From: Agriotes lineatus
Lineage: Eukaryota; Arthropoda; Insecta; Coleoptera; Elateridae
DNA: 64,000 bases
Reading direction: 5' to 3'
Assembly (NCBI GenBank): GCA_940337035.1
Contig: CALNHX010002289.1
Span: forward strand, 62,001-126,000
Under the pieces are notes generated by a model. It was not told where the DNA came from. It ran no database searches and worked only from the letters and a program-made list of their open reading frames with translations. Position 1 is the first letter of the stretch. Each line of letters opens with the position of its first letter. Positions 9,667 to 20,320 of this stretch are shown here, in pieces. The translations under genes and the position numbers were made by a program.

Positions 9667-11548
9667 TTATTTTTTTCTTAAAGTTGTAAATATTTTGACT
9701 TTTTTAATATCTTTCGGTAGTGCCGAGTATATTCGAGGTGCAATATAGCTATAAGATCGTTGGCCAATAGTTTTATCTGCTTTTTCTACTGTAGTTTCAG
9801 TATGACATTTGTACCTGGTATGATAATCATGGGTTATATCTGTTAAATCGTCTTTAGTTTGGTATTGCAAGCAAAGCATCCTATAACAAAATAGCTGTCT
9901 TGGGTCAAACAACTGGCTTTCTTTATATAATAAATCACTCGGGTATAGCCGGTCTTTGCCAAATATAATTTTGAGAAAACATTTTTGAATAATTTCTAGA
10001 CCTTTTAGGTGATGCTTCAATATGCCACCCCAACCAACTATTCCATAGCATAAGTGACATTCAACTAACGAGTGATAAATAATTTTTAGGTGCTTCAGTT
10101 CCAGTACAGACCTCAGCTGTTTAAATTTGAATAGAACTGATCTTCATTTTTTTATTAGATTATTTACGTGGATATCCCATTTAAGATGTTGGTCAATATG
10201 AATGCCTAAATATCTTATGTCTTTGGTTGCTTGTATGTTGTATGACTGATTATGATTATTAGTAATAATTAAATCTTCAAACGTCTGTATCTTATTTGAA
10301 GTACAAGTAAAATGTATATATTTTTTTTTTTGAAATTTATTGATAGTAATTTTTGGTCAAACCACGTTTTAATGTTTGCTAAATCATTTACTGCTTTTGC
10401 TTTAAGATCATTCCAACTATCTGCGGTATATAGTATCACAGTGTCAACCGCAAAAGCCGACACTTGGGCTACTGTATTGTATGAGAATAAACTGTTAATA
10501 TAAATGTTAAAAAGAATGGGTCCCAGAACAGTACCTTGTGGAACACCACATTCGACTATAACCGGGTCACTTAGGTCATTTCCAATTTTGACATATTGAA
10601 CTCTGTTGTTTAAATAATTTCTGATTAGATTTAAGGCTACACCGCGAAAACCAAGATCCTCAACCGTCTCTATTAGCTCTGCATGATTTACGGTATCAAA
10701 GGCTTTGGCCAAATCCATGAAAACACATAGTATCTGTTTATTTTTATCTAGATTTTTATAAATATTGTTTGTTAAATGAACAATTGCATTTTCAGTTGAT
10801 ATCCCCGATTTGAAACCAAATTGTTTATCTGACAACAAATTGTATTTGTTAAGGTACAGCATCATGCGTTTTTTGATTATTTTTTTTACCACTTTAGCTA
10901 GATTTGATATCAGGGATATCGGCCTGAAATTTGCCATGTCAAGTCTATCATCTTTTTTGAATAAAGGTTTTAACTACGGTCTCTTTAAATGCAGATGGAA
11001 AATTTCCAGTTGCTAAAATTTTATTTATAATACATGTGAGCGGGTTTTTTATATAGTCTAAGACTATTTTAAGAGTTTCGGAAGCTATGTTGTCAATACC
11101 AGGCAATTTACAATTTTTTAATTTATTTATATATTTAGATACTTCATTTGGATCAGTCGGGTAGAAGTATATTGAGTGATTTATTTATATTTCTTTTGAC
11201 TGTCCTGGAATTTGTATTAACTATAGATTTAGCCATTTTTGATCCGATTTCAACGAAAAATTTATTGAATTGATTTGCGATGTTTTTCTTATTTGTAATT
11301 ATTTGATTATCCACTTTAATTTCAGTTATTTCCCTGTTATTATCATTTTGATTTGTAAGTTCTTTAATTACGTTCCATAGGGCCTTACTTGAATTTTTAT
11401 TTTCATTTATTTTATTTTTATAATAATTATTTTTTGTTATTTTTATTAAGTTCGTTAAATTATTTTTATATTTTTTATATTTTTCAAAAAGTTGTGCGTT
11501 ATCAGGTTGCCTTAGAGATTTTTTTATATAATTCCGTTTTTGTCGCAA
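9667..11548 (-). pseudogene. Reverse transcriptase with broken catalytic box (FAVD)
   Basis: The segment 11548-11153 is the basic linker upstream of RT (RQKRNYIKKSLRQPDNAQLF). The RT palm follows at 10937-10269: NFRPISLISNLAKVVKKII, FMDLAKAFDTVNHAEL, CGVPQGTVLGPILFNIYIN. The catalytic FADD box reads FAVDTVILYTA, so the first Asp of the pair is Val. The thumb and C-terminus continue in shifted frames (KDIRYLGIHIDQHLKWDIHV near 10200; LKGLEIIQKCFLKIIFG at 10020 to 9667). Frameshifts and the D-to-V change make the enzyme inactive. The type is CR1/Jockey-like. Confidence 0.85.
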
Positions 11549-11605
11549 CTGACCCCCGGTGATCCAAGGATTTCGTTTGCGTTGTACTTTATTTATCCGT
11601 ACCGT

Positions 11606-12497
11606 ACTATACTCGGGCCGCCGAACAGATAGAGTGGAGCAGGCAACCCAAATAACATATTACAAAGGTCACTTGATAATATTTTAATTATAATTACTCA
11701 AAAGGATCGGAGATACCGACCCTTGCAATTAGAACTAATTTCAATAATTGTCATTAAATAACTTTTTGAGGTTATGATGCAAATAGAAATGTCGACCAAC
11801 TTAAAAGTCAAGCCTGACATTTGCGCACTTGTAATTGAAAATGTTTAAGCCTGTGGCCTGGCTCTTCCTAAATCTCATTATTGGCTGCGGCGTCGAAACC
11901 AAAACACGTTGCCCGTGATATGGTTAAGTTTGTAGCGTTTTTTCTTTGGAGTTCCTTTATTCAACCATTTACAAGGACTAAATTGTGCATCTCTACTGCT
12001 GTTTTCACAGTTACATACAAGTATAAAATATTGACTTGTAAAGTAGTTTCTTAAGAAACTTTTAATTATTCATAGAGCTGCCTGCATTATGGGTAACCGT
12101 AAGAAACTAATTCGTAGTCAAGAACGTGAAAGAATCTATAGCAACTATTGCAAATTTTACTCAGTCGTTTTGCAAGAATGGGTGACTAAAGCAACCGATG
12201 TTGGCTTAAATACAGTTAAGCGAATTGTTAAAGGAGCCTAACAAAGTGGAGGAAGAAAATTTACTTCTCCAAGAAAACAAATTACTAAACTTACCCCAGG
12301 TCTTCTCTCGATCAATATAAAGAAGAAGTAATCCCAAGTGTGATCTATAATTTTGCCATAAAAAGAGACCTACAATGAAAGGGTCGGCATCTCCGATCCT
12401 TTTGAGTAATTATAATTAAAATATTATCAAGTGACCTTTGTAATATGTTATTTGGGTTGCCTGCTCCACTCTATCTGTTCGGCGGCCCGAGTATAGT
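11606..12497. mobile_element. 892-bp Tc1/mariner-like element with 119-bp inverted repeats
   Basis: Positions 11606-11724 and 12379-12497 are inverted copies over 119 bp with few differences (actatactcgggccgccgaa at the outer end). TA dinucleotides sit at both borders, as expected for a TA target duplication, but the palindromic context leaves the exact border open. It interrupts the linker between endonuclease and RT of the host non-LTR element. Only a short transposase remnant remains inside, so the copy is non-autonomous. Confidence 0.8.
12089..12331 (+). pseudogene. Helix-turn-helix remnant of a Tc1/mariner-like transposase
   Basis: From the ATG at 12089 the frame reads MGNRKKLIRSQERERIYSNY then VTKATDVGLNTVKRIVKGA and a TAA. 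The next codons give SGGRKFTSPRKQITKL. The GLNTVKRIVK recognition-helix pattern followed by S-P-x-K basic residues is the layout of the DNA-binding region in several IS630-Tc1-mariner families. No DDE/D catalytic region follows before the right inverted repeat. Confidence 0.5.
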
Positions 12498-12619
12498 TGC
12501 GTTGTCGATGGCATTCTTAATTATATTTATGAAGGAATTCGCAGCGGAATCAATGTCATCTGACCCGTATAGTTCATTCCACGTTTCCGTTTTTAAGTTA
12601 TCTATTAATTTATTTTGAT

Positions 12620-13390
12620 TCAGTTTTTTAAAGTAAAGCTTGCAGCTGAAGTCTGCCGTGGAACTGCCAGATTCAAATGTGCTATGACAGAATAATGGTC
12701 AGTAATCAGAGTTTTCATCACATACGAGTTACAAACGCCATACCGATTACTTTTAAAAAAAATATGGTCAACACATGTTTTTGAATTTTTATAAATTCTT
12801 GTATATGAATTAATTAATGGTTTAAATCCTTCTTCTGCCATAATGTTGAGATAAGTTTGACAAACTTCAGAATTAGATTTAATGTCGATATTTATGTCCC
12901 CTACGATAAAGTGATACTTTGAGTTGCTTTGACTTACATTAGATAAATATGCTTGTAGATTGTTGTTAAATTCATGGACACATATTGTATGAGGTCTATA
13001 GATAGCGCTCACCACAACTGTGTTTCCCGGAATAGCGATAGTAGCTTTAATTACTTTTATTTCACCTAAATGCAAGATGTCAATGCTACTGTTATAGATA
13101 TCTTTGATATACATAATTACCCCATCATTTTGATTTACACCATCTTCATTATAAATTATTTTGTAGCCTTGTATATTGAAAAAACTCGGATCGGCAATTT
13201 TCCAAGTTCCAAGGATTATACAATCAAAAGTAAAATCTAGTTTATTCAACAACACCAACATTTCATCCATGTTTTTATTTATACTTCGAATATTATTGTG
13301 AAAAATAGAAAACTGTTTGCTAGTTCTCGTAGATTGTATAAAGTTAAGATAGACGTCTGCATCATTTAATTCCTCTGTTCTAGTCTCCAT
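12620..13390 (-). pseudogene. Apurinic-type endonuclease domain of the non-LTR element, active site damaged
   Basis: The 256-codon frame has the exonuclease-endonuclease-phosphatase fold markers in order: FHNNIRSINKNMDEML, GVIMYIKD, AIYRPH, VGDINIDI, CVDHIFFKS and ITDHYSVIAHL. The second motif, normally L-T/S-E-T-W, reads IILGTWKI, so the metal-binding Glu is Gly. In the intact family this domain nicks target DNA to prime reverse transcription. It lies 3' of ORF1 and 5' of RT on the minus strand, and the frame ends before RT. Confidence 0.8.
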
Positions 13391-13582
13391 ATCAACAAAA
13401 TCTCTATAAATTGATCCATTTTAAAAATTTAAAAAAAACTCTTATCTCAGGCGAGAAAAAAAGGCGAAAACGGAGCTAAGCCGAAAAAAGCAAAATTCAT
13501 TTTTACTTTTCCCATACAACCACATATAAACAACAAAAAAGAAACTACTAATTACTGGACTTCCACATTTCGGTGCACAATT

Positions 13583-14242
13583 CTATTTTAAGTCTTGATA
13601 ATAACTAATCGGTTTAATTTGGTTGTTTGCACTTACATAAATCTTGCCATCTTTGGTCCAGCAGTTCTTGAAACCATATTTCTGCTCAGCTAATTTCAGG
13701 AGTTTGACGCGGTTTGCCGTGAGATCTTCTTTTATAGTGACTCCGCTTCCTTTTAGCATCTTCTTTTTTGCAAACACTAGATTACGCTGAGTATAAGAAA
13801 CGAACTTAATTATGACTGCTCTCGTGCTTCCGGCGGTAGGTTTTCCAACACGATGCATTCGGTCCACATGTTCTCTTGATATTACTACATCAAGGTTATC
13901 TTTCAAAACCTGCAGCACCTTGTTTTCCAAATTTTCATGTCTTTCTTCTTGGATGTCGAATATGCGCAGCGAATCTCTTCGCGTATATTGCTCCAGGTTG
14001 TCGATCTCCTGCTCGTTTTCATTGTTCGTCGTTTCCAGCTGTTTTACTTTTTCCTTTAGTAGATCGGTTTCTTTTTCAATTTCTTCGAATTTTTGCAATA
14101 TAGCATGATGAACCGTTGCGGACACTGTTTTTGCGACTGATTCTGCTATCATTTTAGTAAATTGTTCATCGCTCATTAGTTTATCTATAGCAGTTTTTAC
14201 AATTTGATTAATGTCCTCTACCTGGTCACGTGTAAACGGCAT
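13583..14242 (-). CDS. ORF1 protein of the non-LTR element (coiled-coil, RNA-binding type)
   Basis: The 219-codon frame is open from the ATG (MPFTRDQVEDINQIVKTAID) to the stop. An N-terminal helical part is followed by a heptad-rich coiled coil at about residues 50-90 (LKEKVKQLETTNNENEQEID). A C-terminal domain starts RRDSLRIFDIQEERHENLEN, with RMHRVGKPTAGSTRAVIIKF and a final VSANNQIKPI. This resembles L1-ORF1-like (transposase_22-type) RNA chaperones found in insect CR1/Jockey elements. It has no CCHC knuckles. It is the only undamaged frame of this element. Confidence 0.7.
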   Translation of the reverse strand: MPFTRDQVEDINQIVKTAIDKLMSDEQFTKMIAESVAKTVSATVHHAILQKFEEIEKETDLLKEKVKQLETTNNENEQEIDNLEQYTRRDSLRIFDIQEERHENLENKVLQVLKDNLDVVISREHVDRMHRVGKPTAGSTRAVIIKFVSYTQRNLVFAKKKMLKGSGVTIKEDLTANRVKLLKLAEQKYGFKNCWTKDGKIYVSANNQIKPISYYQDLK

Positions 14243-14296
14243 ATTTCTGGAGTTTATTTCACTAACAGTATTGCAGTTGTTGGGAAATGTGCACTT

Positions 14297-14743
14297 TCAC
14301 GTCCGTACTCTTCGGTGCATCGAATGTGAATCTTCAGCAATAATTAGAGTATCATCAGCGTAGCAGACGATATTTATCTTATACTTTGCTATTCCATAAC
14401 CAATAGCTGTTTTTAAAGTTTCAATTATTTTGTCTATTATAACATTGAAGAGCATTGGACTTTGAGAGTCACCTTGTCTTACCACGGATGTGATTGGGAT
14501 TGATTCTATTAAGTTATTATTTACTTTGATTTTTGTCAAGTTTTTATTGTTTATGTTTGCTCTCAATTTCAGAAGAGGTCCTGTTGTTTCTTTTTCATCT
14601 AGTATATTCATGACATCATTTAGTTCAATTCGGTCAAACGCTCTCGTCAAATTTATAAAGCATAGGTAATTACTAGTATAATTAGGTATGCTCGGGGTTT
14701 GAAATCTCATTGATTTCGCGATTATTTGCAGAAGTGACAACAC
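14297..14743 (-). pseudogene. RT fragment of a second non-LTR family (RTE/L1-like)
   Basis: The 148-codon frame covers the RT palm: CFINLTRAFDRIELNDVMNI, VVRQGDSQSPMLFNVIIDKI and the catalytic VCYADDTLIIAED. The RQGDSxSPxLFN and YADD forms differ from the neighbouring GVPQG/FADD elements, so this is a different lineage. The fragment lies immediately upstream of ORF1 of the preceding element and lacks the endonuclease and the C-terminus. Confidence 0.75.
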
Positions 14744-15428
14744 CTGCCCTACAGGTACAACCCACTGTTGTGGAACCGCTGTTCACATTATCGCGCAAAA
14801 TGAATTGCGCATGCGCAAAAGTTCGATTTATTATTATGTCACTGGAAAGTTATCGTTGGGGATTTGTTTTCTCCGTTACCTGGATTTTAATGTTTTTGTG
14901 AGACTGAAACCGTGATATGTTTACCATTTGACAATCATTGGTGAGATAATCGTTACAGGAGTTTGTTTAAATAATTTCAGACCGTACTTGCAGTATATCT
15001 GCAATATAACCTAAAATACGCAAAACTTCATCTTTACAGGCGGCTTGTCTGGTATGTATCACAATATAGTGTGGCTGCTGGCATATGCAACATAATAAAT
15101 CCTGATAACTTCAATGTTTCCTTTAAATAATCTGTGCTGCGCAGCCACCCAGTGATGCTTTGTCATCGGTCTCTGTGCGCGCATAAAATGCATTCATTAT
15201 CGTTCTAGTCAAGTTGTTTATCGATGTGCCTTAATTTGACTATAAGTATTATAATTCGTAGTTGGATTTCACTTACAATTCTACTTAATTTTAATTTGTA
15301 GTAAACTCCTTTATGTTGCGTATGCTGCAAGACACTTTGTATAATAGTACGGTATTCGTAAATGACTAATAATATTTCAGTAAGTAAATGACCGGCAAGC
15401 ATGTAATATGAATATTCTCTTCTTTCAG
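14744..15428. other. No gene recognised
   Basis: Mixed-composition DNA. Short frames at 14710-14901 (+) and 15205-15474 (-) carry no motif I recognise. Confidence 0.4.
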
Positions 15429-15516
15429 AACCTTGACAAAACTTCAAGTGTAGCATTTGATGGAATACGGACAAGATGTCTTTTCTGATTCTGTAGATTT
15501 ACGTCACAGGCTTCAG
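15429..15516 (+). other. Candidate small exon with a start codon
   Basis: A pyrimidine-rich tract ending tctcttctttcag precedes position 15429, and CAG|GTATAA follows 15516, giving consensus splice sites for an 88-bp exon. Inside, an ATG at 15460 begins MEYGQDVFSDSVDLRHRLQ, open to the donor in phase 0, while the upstream frames carry stops as expected of a 5' untranslated part. No further exon was found in the window, so a chance match is quite possible. Confidence 0.22.
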
Positions 15517-16178
15517 GTATAAATTTAAACAATTGTCACTTGAACATGGGTCACGATCATAAGCAGTCAGAAAACACTGAAAACTACATCAGAAATGTGC
15601 AGTAACTTTTATGTTAATATTTGTTTTTCTAATGTTACTTATAAACCGGTTAATTGTAATTCTTAAAATAACTGGTTGATTCTTTACAATCTTTGATAGT
15701 TAATTTACTTTTTCTACTGTTGGTAAAATATTGCTGAATTTGATTAATTCCTGATTCGATACTACACATACTTTGGGAAATGGTTTTTCCTCGAACCTAA
15801 ATAAACTTGCATCTCATGTCTCATGGTAATATACTCTTTGGATTTGTATAATGATTGAAAGTTATTTAAAGCAGTATAATGTTTATCTTGCATTTTGCAA
15901 GTTAGGTTGCTACAAAATATATACTTTAGTAAAGATTTGATTTACTTATGTAATAACACTTTCCTCTGAATAAGTTACTACAATTTTGACAACGCATAAA
16001 TATTTAAAATTACAAACTTCTATCGGTTTTTAACATCTAAAATTACCCAGCAAGTAATTTTAATAAGTTTCAAATGTGTTATTTGTTATTAGTCTTTTGA
16101 GGGTATACGATCATTGCCCTAATATTATAGTATGGACTTTATAACTTGTGTAACACATTTAATTGTCCTTATGCAACA
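15517..16178. other. No gene recognised
   Basis: AT-rich DNA up to the Helitron-like element. It would be intron if the candidate exon at 15429 were real. Confidence 0.4.
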
Positions 16179-16544
16179 CTAGTGAATCACCTGAGCTACG
16201 CTTCGGTTGGCTAATTTAAGAGAGATTTATTAATATCTATAAGTTGAAAAAAGGATACAAAGGTCGGGAATCAAACCCGGGCCGCTCGCGTGGCAGGCAG
16301 GCATTCTACCACTGACCCATGGTTATTTGTTGAATAAGGCGCTGCTATAATGGTATATAGTGAATCACCAGAGCTACGCTTAACTTCGCTAATTACACGA
16401 TTTAATTAACACTTTACTTTAAAATAAAAACTGGCCTACGATCTAAGTCTAAAAATTAGCAAAATTTTAAGCTATACATTTAATCGGTCCAGTATCTTCG
16501 GAGGAGATAGCGAACAAAGAGACTACCGATTTTATAGTATAGGA
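16179..16544 (-). mobile_element. Helitron-like non-autonomous element with two 3' ends around a tRNA-Gly relic
   Basis: On the minus strand the element starts TCCTATACTATAAAATCGG at 16544, preceded by A. It is homologous along its length to the copy at 19050-19287, down to a first 3' end (GGTGATTCACTAT) near 16357. About 178 bp later a second 3' end, GGTGATTCACTAG, closes at 16179 and is followed by T. TC start, CTAG end and A/T flanks fit Helitron rules. The extra 178 bp contain the tRNA-Gly-like sequence. Two ends in tandem suggest either bypass of the first terminator with capture of flanking DNA, or a second 3' fragment inserted beside the first. Confidence 0.5.
16257..16327 (-). pseudogene. 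tRNA-Gly(GCC)-like relic
   Basis: The minus strand reads GGGTCAGTGGTAGAATGCC (D arm/A box), CTGCCACG with a GCC anticodon in the loop, and GGCCCGGGTTTGATTCCCG (T arm/B box). This is closely similar to animal tRNA-Gly-GCC. The acceptor stem does not pair (5' side near aataacc, 3' side accttt), and the anticodon stem has mismatches, so it is unlikely to be a working tRNA. It sits between the two Helitron-like 3' ends. Confidence 0.7.
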
Positions 16545-16672
16545 TACTGTTATTGATATCACCTTGTGAGTTATGTATTGAATTTCACTTTGGTTGTAAA
16601 TAAATAGTATGAACTTTTCAGTAGAAAATATTGATTATTGATAAATAATTAATACTTATTACAATACTAATT

Positions 16673-17022
16673 AAAAAGAAACTGCGTGGCGCAGATGGGT
16701 AAGCGCCAGGCTTGCATTAAGCAAGTCCTCGGTTCGAATCCCGCTGGGGTCGGAATTTTTCCGTATCCTTGGTGATTAGAATCGGGCTCAGTGAGACCAT
16801 TCACAGTTGGGCACCAAATTAACTGTGCTCTACTCAGAACCACAGACCTAAGAGACAGAGTAACAAGGTCAACACATCACCAAGACACACAACTCACACA
16901 AGGGTTGCTGCCCGAATCTTGGGCAAGTTGAGCATTGTACCGCCAGATGCCAGCGCATAAAGCACCAGCCTCCACATAGCAAGGTAAATAAGGTTACAGG
17001 ATACATAGATACATACATACAT
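16673..17022 (+). mobile_element. tRNA-derived SINE, 350 bp, with target duplication
   Basis: A tRNA-like head (gcgtggcgcagatgggtaag as A box; ggttcgaatccc as B box) is followed by an unrelated ~240-bp body and a (GATA/CATA)n tail. The exact direct repeat aatactaatt at 16663-16672 and 17023-17032 brackets it. Polymerase III promoter boxes, a simple-repeat tail and a 10-bp target duplication are the marks of a SINE mobilised by a LINE partner. Confidence 0.85.
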
Positions 17023-17032
17023 AATACTAATT

Positions 17033-18281
17033 TCATGTATAAAATTAACTTTGTTCAACATTCCTCAAACCTTAAGGGCATGTAGTATACTCTCACTAAA
17101 TTTAGAATAATCTTGGTTCCATTGCAAATAGAATAAATTAATATATGTAGATGAAGTTGCATTTGTATTGTAGTTTTAGACTTACGGTTAGATCGACCAA
17201 AAAAGTTCAAGTGACTTATGAAGTACTCAACCGCAATTTGTGTGTAGTAACTGATCTGATACACGGTATGCGGAGTATATGCAGCGAGTTGAGTGGAATT
17301 ATTAGTGATAATTTATGATTGTGTTATACTTATAATACAGCAAGATCAACATTGAATCTGGAGATCCAATTATGAAAACATTGTGTCTAAGTTTTGATTA
17401 AAATCATAGGCATAGTACCTATTGCAAATAAAGTGTAGTAGAGCATCATTTTCTATTTATTTAGTTGACCGTATTATTTATGTATATATTTATTTATTGC
17501 CAGTAACCTCATTTTACCTTGTGGGTATTATTTATTTAATATGAAATATTCTAGATTATCACTGACCAATGCCTAAAATGCATAGTCGCATTTCAGAACT
17601 AATTAATTTAATTGCAGAACGCATTTACACTCGGCAGGGTAACCACAAATTTATATTTTTACATGAACTGACGTAACTTCTAAAGTAAGAAATGTAAACT
17701 AATTATCTAGAATGTAGAAAGTAACATGAAAAAGTCATTTATTTTCTGGCTACTTTCCGATTCATTTTCTGACAGATCTACATATTCATCCATGACAGAT
17801 TCTTCTGTACTGTTTGCTGTATTTTGCAATAGTTTCAGCACTATGACCTGTAGATCAAGCTGCAGGTGTTAAATAATTTTAAAAAGAATTTTCTTTTCTT
17901 CTATCAGCCACCGATTTTATAAATTTTTCATACGTTTTTAAATATCTGTAAAAATTACCATAAGCCATCGTTTTGTACCGCTGGGACACTTACTCATCTT
18001 CTTTATCAAAATTTGTTGTTACCCATTAAATATGTTACCTCACATTCCGCATGACCTGTTTCAAAACGGAACATAGCAGTTTTTAATTTTTAGTAAAAAA
18101 AATGATACGTCTAACGTAATTGATGTCTAAGGACTTTGAGCCCCCCCCCCCCCTAATAATTTAAAGTTATGATCTAGGCAACCTAGTTTCTTAAATTAAA
18201 CTCAATTTTTCTAGTAGCCTTGTGATATGCCATGCTTGTGTTGTGTTTGGTTTTGAAGCCGGTCACTTGGTATAATCTCTT
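17033..18281. other. No gene recognised; poly-C tract at 18141-18153
   Basis: AT-rich DNA. A minus-strand stretch at about 17755-17875 is open and acidic (SVMDEYVDLSENESESSQ) but matches no family I know. A 13-base C run lies at 18141-18153. Confidence 0.4.
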
Positions 18282-18445
18282 AGTGGAGTCAGAGCTGTTC
18301 CGAGTACAGACAAAAAGTACTCGAGTACCGAGTACAAATACTTTACTTAAAATGTAATCGAGTACCGAGTACAAGTACACAATGAAAGTATTCGAATACC
18401 TATACAAGTACAGAGTACCGAGTACAAAGGAATGCAATGGCGGAG

Positions 18446-18910
18446 TAATGGTAGAAACAAAAAACACAAAATTTCCTAGTCTTTTTTTATTGGCTTTCAA
18501 AATAACAAGTTTTTCAAAATTGTCATCTGTCAGGGCATGGCAACGTGGTCTGTTTACCAGTGTCGCGAACAAAAATAATCGTTTTACTGCAGCCGATGAT
18601 CGCAAGCATGTATATTATAGCGCATGAAAAGTTTTTTCATTTTCGGGTAATCATCCAGCATTGACAGATTGGTCCATTTTTCTTCAAGGTAATGTAGAAG
18701 ATCAACTTCAATTTTGGACTTCTTTTTATCTATAGTACTATAATATGTGATACTTTAAATTTTTGGGTTTCAATAATATGAAGAGATGAAGGTTCGCGTA
18801 AATCATTATTATCTTCATCAAAATAAATATTCTAGATCCTGATCTTTGGCTTCGCTGTCACATTCATCGGAATTTGTAGAATATATTTCCAAATCATTAA
18901 TATCTCCAAA
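18446..18910 (-). pseudogene. hAT transposase remnant with the C-terminal dimerisation region
   Basis: Reading down from about 18730, the minus strand gives KSKIEVDLLHYLEEKWTNLS, then LDDYPKMKKLFMRYN, a break, and SSAAVKRLFLFATLVNRPRC followed by LTDDNFEKLVILKAN. The SAAVxRLFS...L-T-D-x-x-F-E-K-L-L-x-L-x-x-N pattern is the hAT dimerisation motif. Further upstream an acidic stretch (DINDLEIYSTNSDECDSEAK) ends at a stop. The catalytic core is absent, so the element depends on a partner. Confidence 0.85.
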
Positions 18911-19049
18911 ATAGTTAACTTTAGACACACAATTTTATATTAAAAATATTAGCTTCTCGACGTAATACTTTTAAGCAATCTAAATATAGGGCATTCTGTT
19001 AAAATAAGTAAGTTAGGTTTGCCACACTTTTTTCAGTCACCTCGTATAA

Positions 19050-19287
19050 TCAATACCATAAAATCGGTGGTCTCTTTCTTTCTTTGTATGTATGTATGTA
19101 TCTTTGTTCCCTATCTCCTCCGAAGATGGACCAATTAAATTGTATGATAGCTTAAAATTTTGCTAATTTTTAGACTTAGATCGTAGGCCGGTTTTTATTT
19201 AAAAAAAGTAAAGTAAAATATAATTATATTTAATTTAATTTAATCATGTAATTAGCGAAGCGAAGCGTAGCACGGGTGATTCACTAG
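19050..19287 (+). mobile_element. Helitron-like non-autonomous element, 238 bp
   Basis: It starts TCAATACCATAAAATCGG after an A and ends GGTGATTCACTAG before a T, with an internal (GTAT)n tract. It is homologous over most of its length to the minus-strand copy at 16544-16358. It lies inside the hAT element without an obvious target duplication, as expected for Helitrons. The 3' hairpin is weak (agc-gta-gct type), which keeps the class call short of certain. Confidence 0.55.
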
Positions 19288-19945
19288 TTAGTTTACGTCA
19301 CTAATCGGTAATCACTGTAGTCAGTCACTTATTAAACAATCAACTAACGAACTAACTAGAAACCTGAACACTGCACGACTGCAAGGGTTACAAAACTGCA
19401 ATTAAGCTTTTTATGGCAATCAATTGGCGGACACATGTCTGAAATTGGATAAAAATGTAGGTACTTATTGCGCAGTGCGATGTACTCGGGTACCCGAAAA
19501 TGTATTCGAGTAGACGGATATGTACTCGAGTACACGTAAATGTATTCGAGTACAGGAATATGTACTCGAGTACACTTAAATGCGTCAAATACAAGTATAA
19601 GTACATTTAAAAAAATGTACTCGTGGACTGAGTACCGAGTACACTAAAAGTACTCAGAGTACAGTTACTGAGTACTTGTACTCGAGTACCGCACAGCTCT
19701 GAGTGGAGTAACTAAACTATTATCGTAGCTTGGCTTAGTTCGTTAAAGAATTAATTAAATGAAAATGACAAATTCTATAATGGAACACTAATTCTCGCAG
19801 AATCGTGATTCATATTGTATAGCACATTCCTTCAATAATTTGCAAACTGCAAGTCAATCAAACTTTGCTTGATTAATAAAATTAGTTCTAACAGCTAAAG
19901 TTTCAAACTCAGTCATATAATCAAATCTAAAGGAGTTTTGGTATT

Positions 19946-20237
19946 AGGTTTAAAGAGCATACAGCTCATTTCAGATTCAACAGATTGGAGAAATCTAGTA
20001 TTGCCCAACATATTTACAAAACGGGTCATAGTATTGCGGAAAGTGACCTAAAATTTGTAAACGCGTTAACTTCAACAAAGCAGCTAAATTCTTTGGAAAG
20101 TTTGACCACTTTTTAAGAAACAAAATAAACTTTTGAACAAAGACGAAGGACCCATTCCCCATTGTGATCTTTACGCAGTATTAAAGTTGCTATCTGATGG
20201 GTTGCTTAGAACACGCCCTCTGACTCGGACAGTATAA
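19946..20237 (+). pseudogene. Penelope-like element, GIY-YIG endonuclease C-terminal fragment
   Basis: The frame from 19946 reads RFKEHTAHFRFNRLEKSSIA then QHIYKTGHSI and LNSLESLTTF. After a frameshift it continues KLLNKDEGPIPHCDLYAVL to a stop at 20237. R-x-x-E-H, S-x-I-A-x-H and GH-x-I followed by L-N-x-x-x-G-P-I-P are typical of the GIY-YIG end of Penelope-like proteins. The RT part is missing (5' truncation). A hammerhead motif lies 84 bp downstream, which fits this family. Confidence 0.7.
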
Positions 20238-20320
20238 ATAGCGGTAGAATTTGCGGTAGTGCTCACTTTCCCTGGTGATTTGATGAAGAACTTTGTTGTG
20301 TTAGTTTTTCTCCAAGGGCA

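Larger units (their letters stand above)
9667..14242 (-). mobile_element. Nearly full-length but dead non-LTR retrotransposon
   Basis: Read on the minus strand the order is ORF1 (14242-13583), endonuclease (13390-12620) and RT (11548-9667), the standard two-ORF layout. It is interrupted at 11606-12497 by a mariner-like element; the coding sequence resumes on the other side with QRKRNPWIT. Missense changes have removed catalytic residues in both the endonuclease and RT. The ends were not located precisely. Confidence 0.75.
18290..19701. mobile_element. 1,412-bp hAT element with 8-bp target duplication agtggagt
   Basis: The element starts CAGAGCTGTtccGAGTAC and ends as the inverted form (gtaccgCACAGCTCTG). 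Exact agtggagt direct repeats flank it at 18282-18289 and 19702-19709, the hAT signature. Both subterminal regions (18290-18430 and 19470-19701) carry many copies of gtactcgagtac or half-sites, likely transposase-binding repeats. A decayed transposase C-terminus lies inside on the minus strand, and a Helitron-like element is nested at 19050-19287. Confidence 0.9.

Noticed and set aside
13812..14108. Plus-strand frames opposite ORF1
   Set aside because: Ser/Phe-rich translations antisense to a coiled-coil protein; shadows of the minus-strand gene.
16257..16327. Functional tRNA-Gly gene
   Set aside because: The acceptor stem does not pair and the anticodon stem has mismatches. The sequence is trapped between transposon ends, so it is a relic.
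18183..18440. C-terminal extension of the hAT frame as protein
   Set aside because: Below 18446 the frame runs through the gtactcgagtac subterminal repeats and out into flanking DNA; it is only incidentally open.
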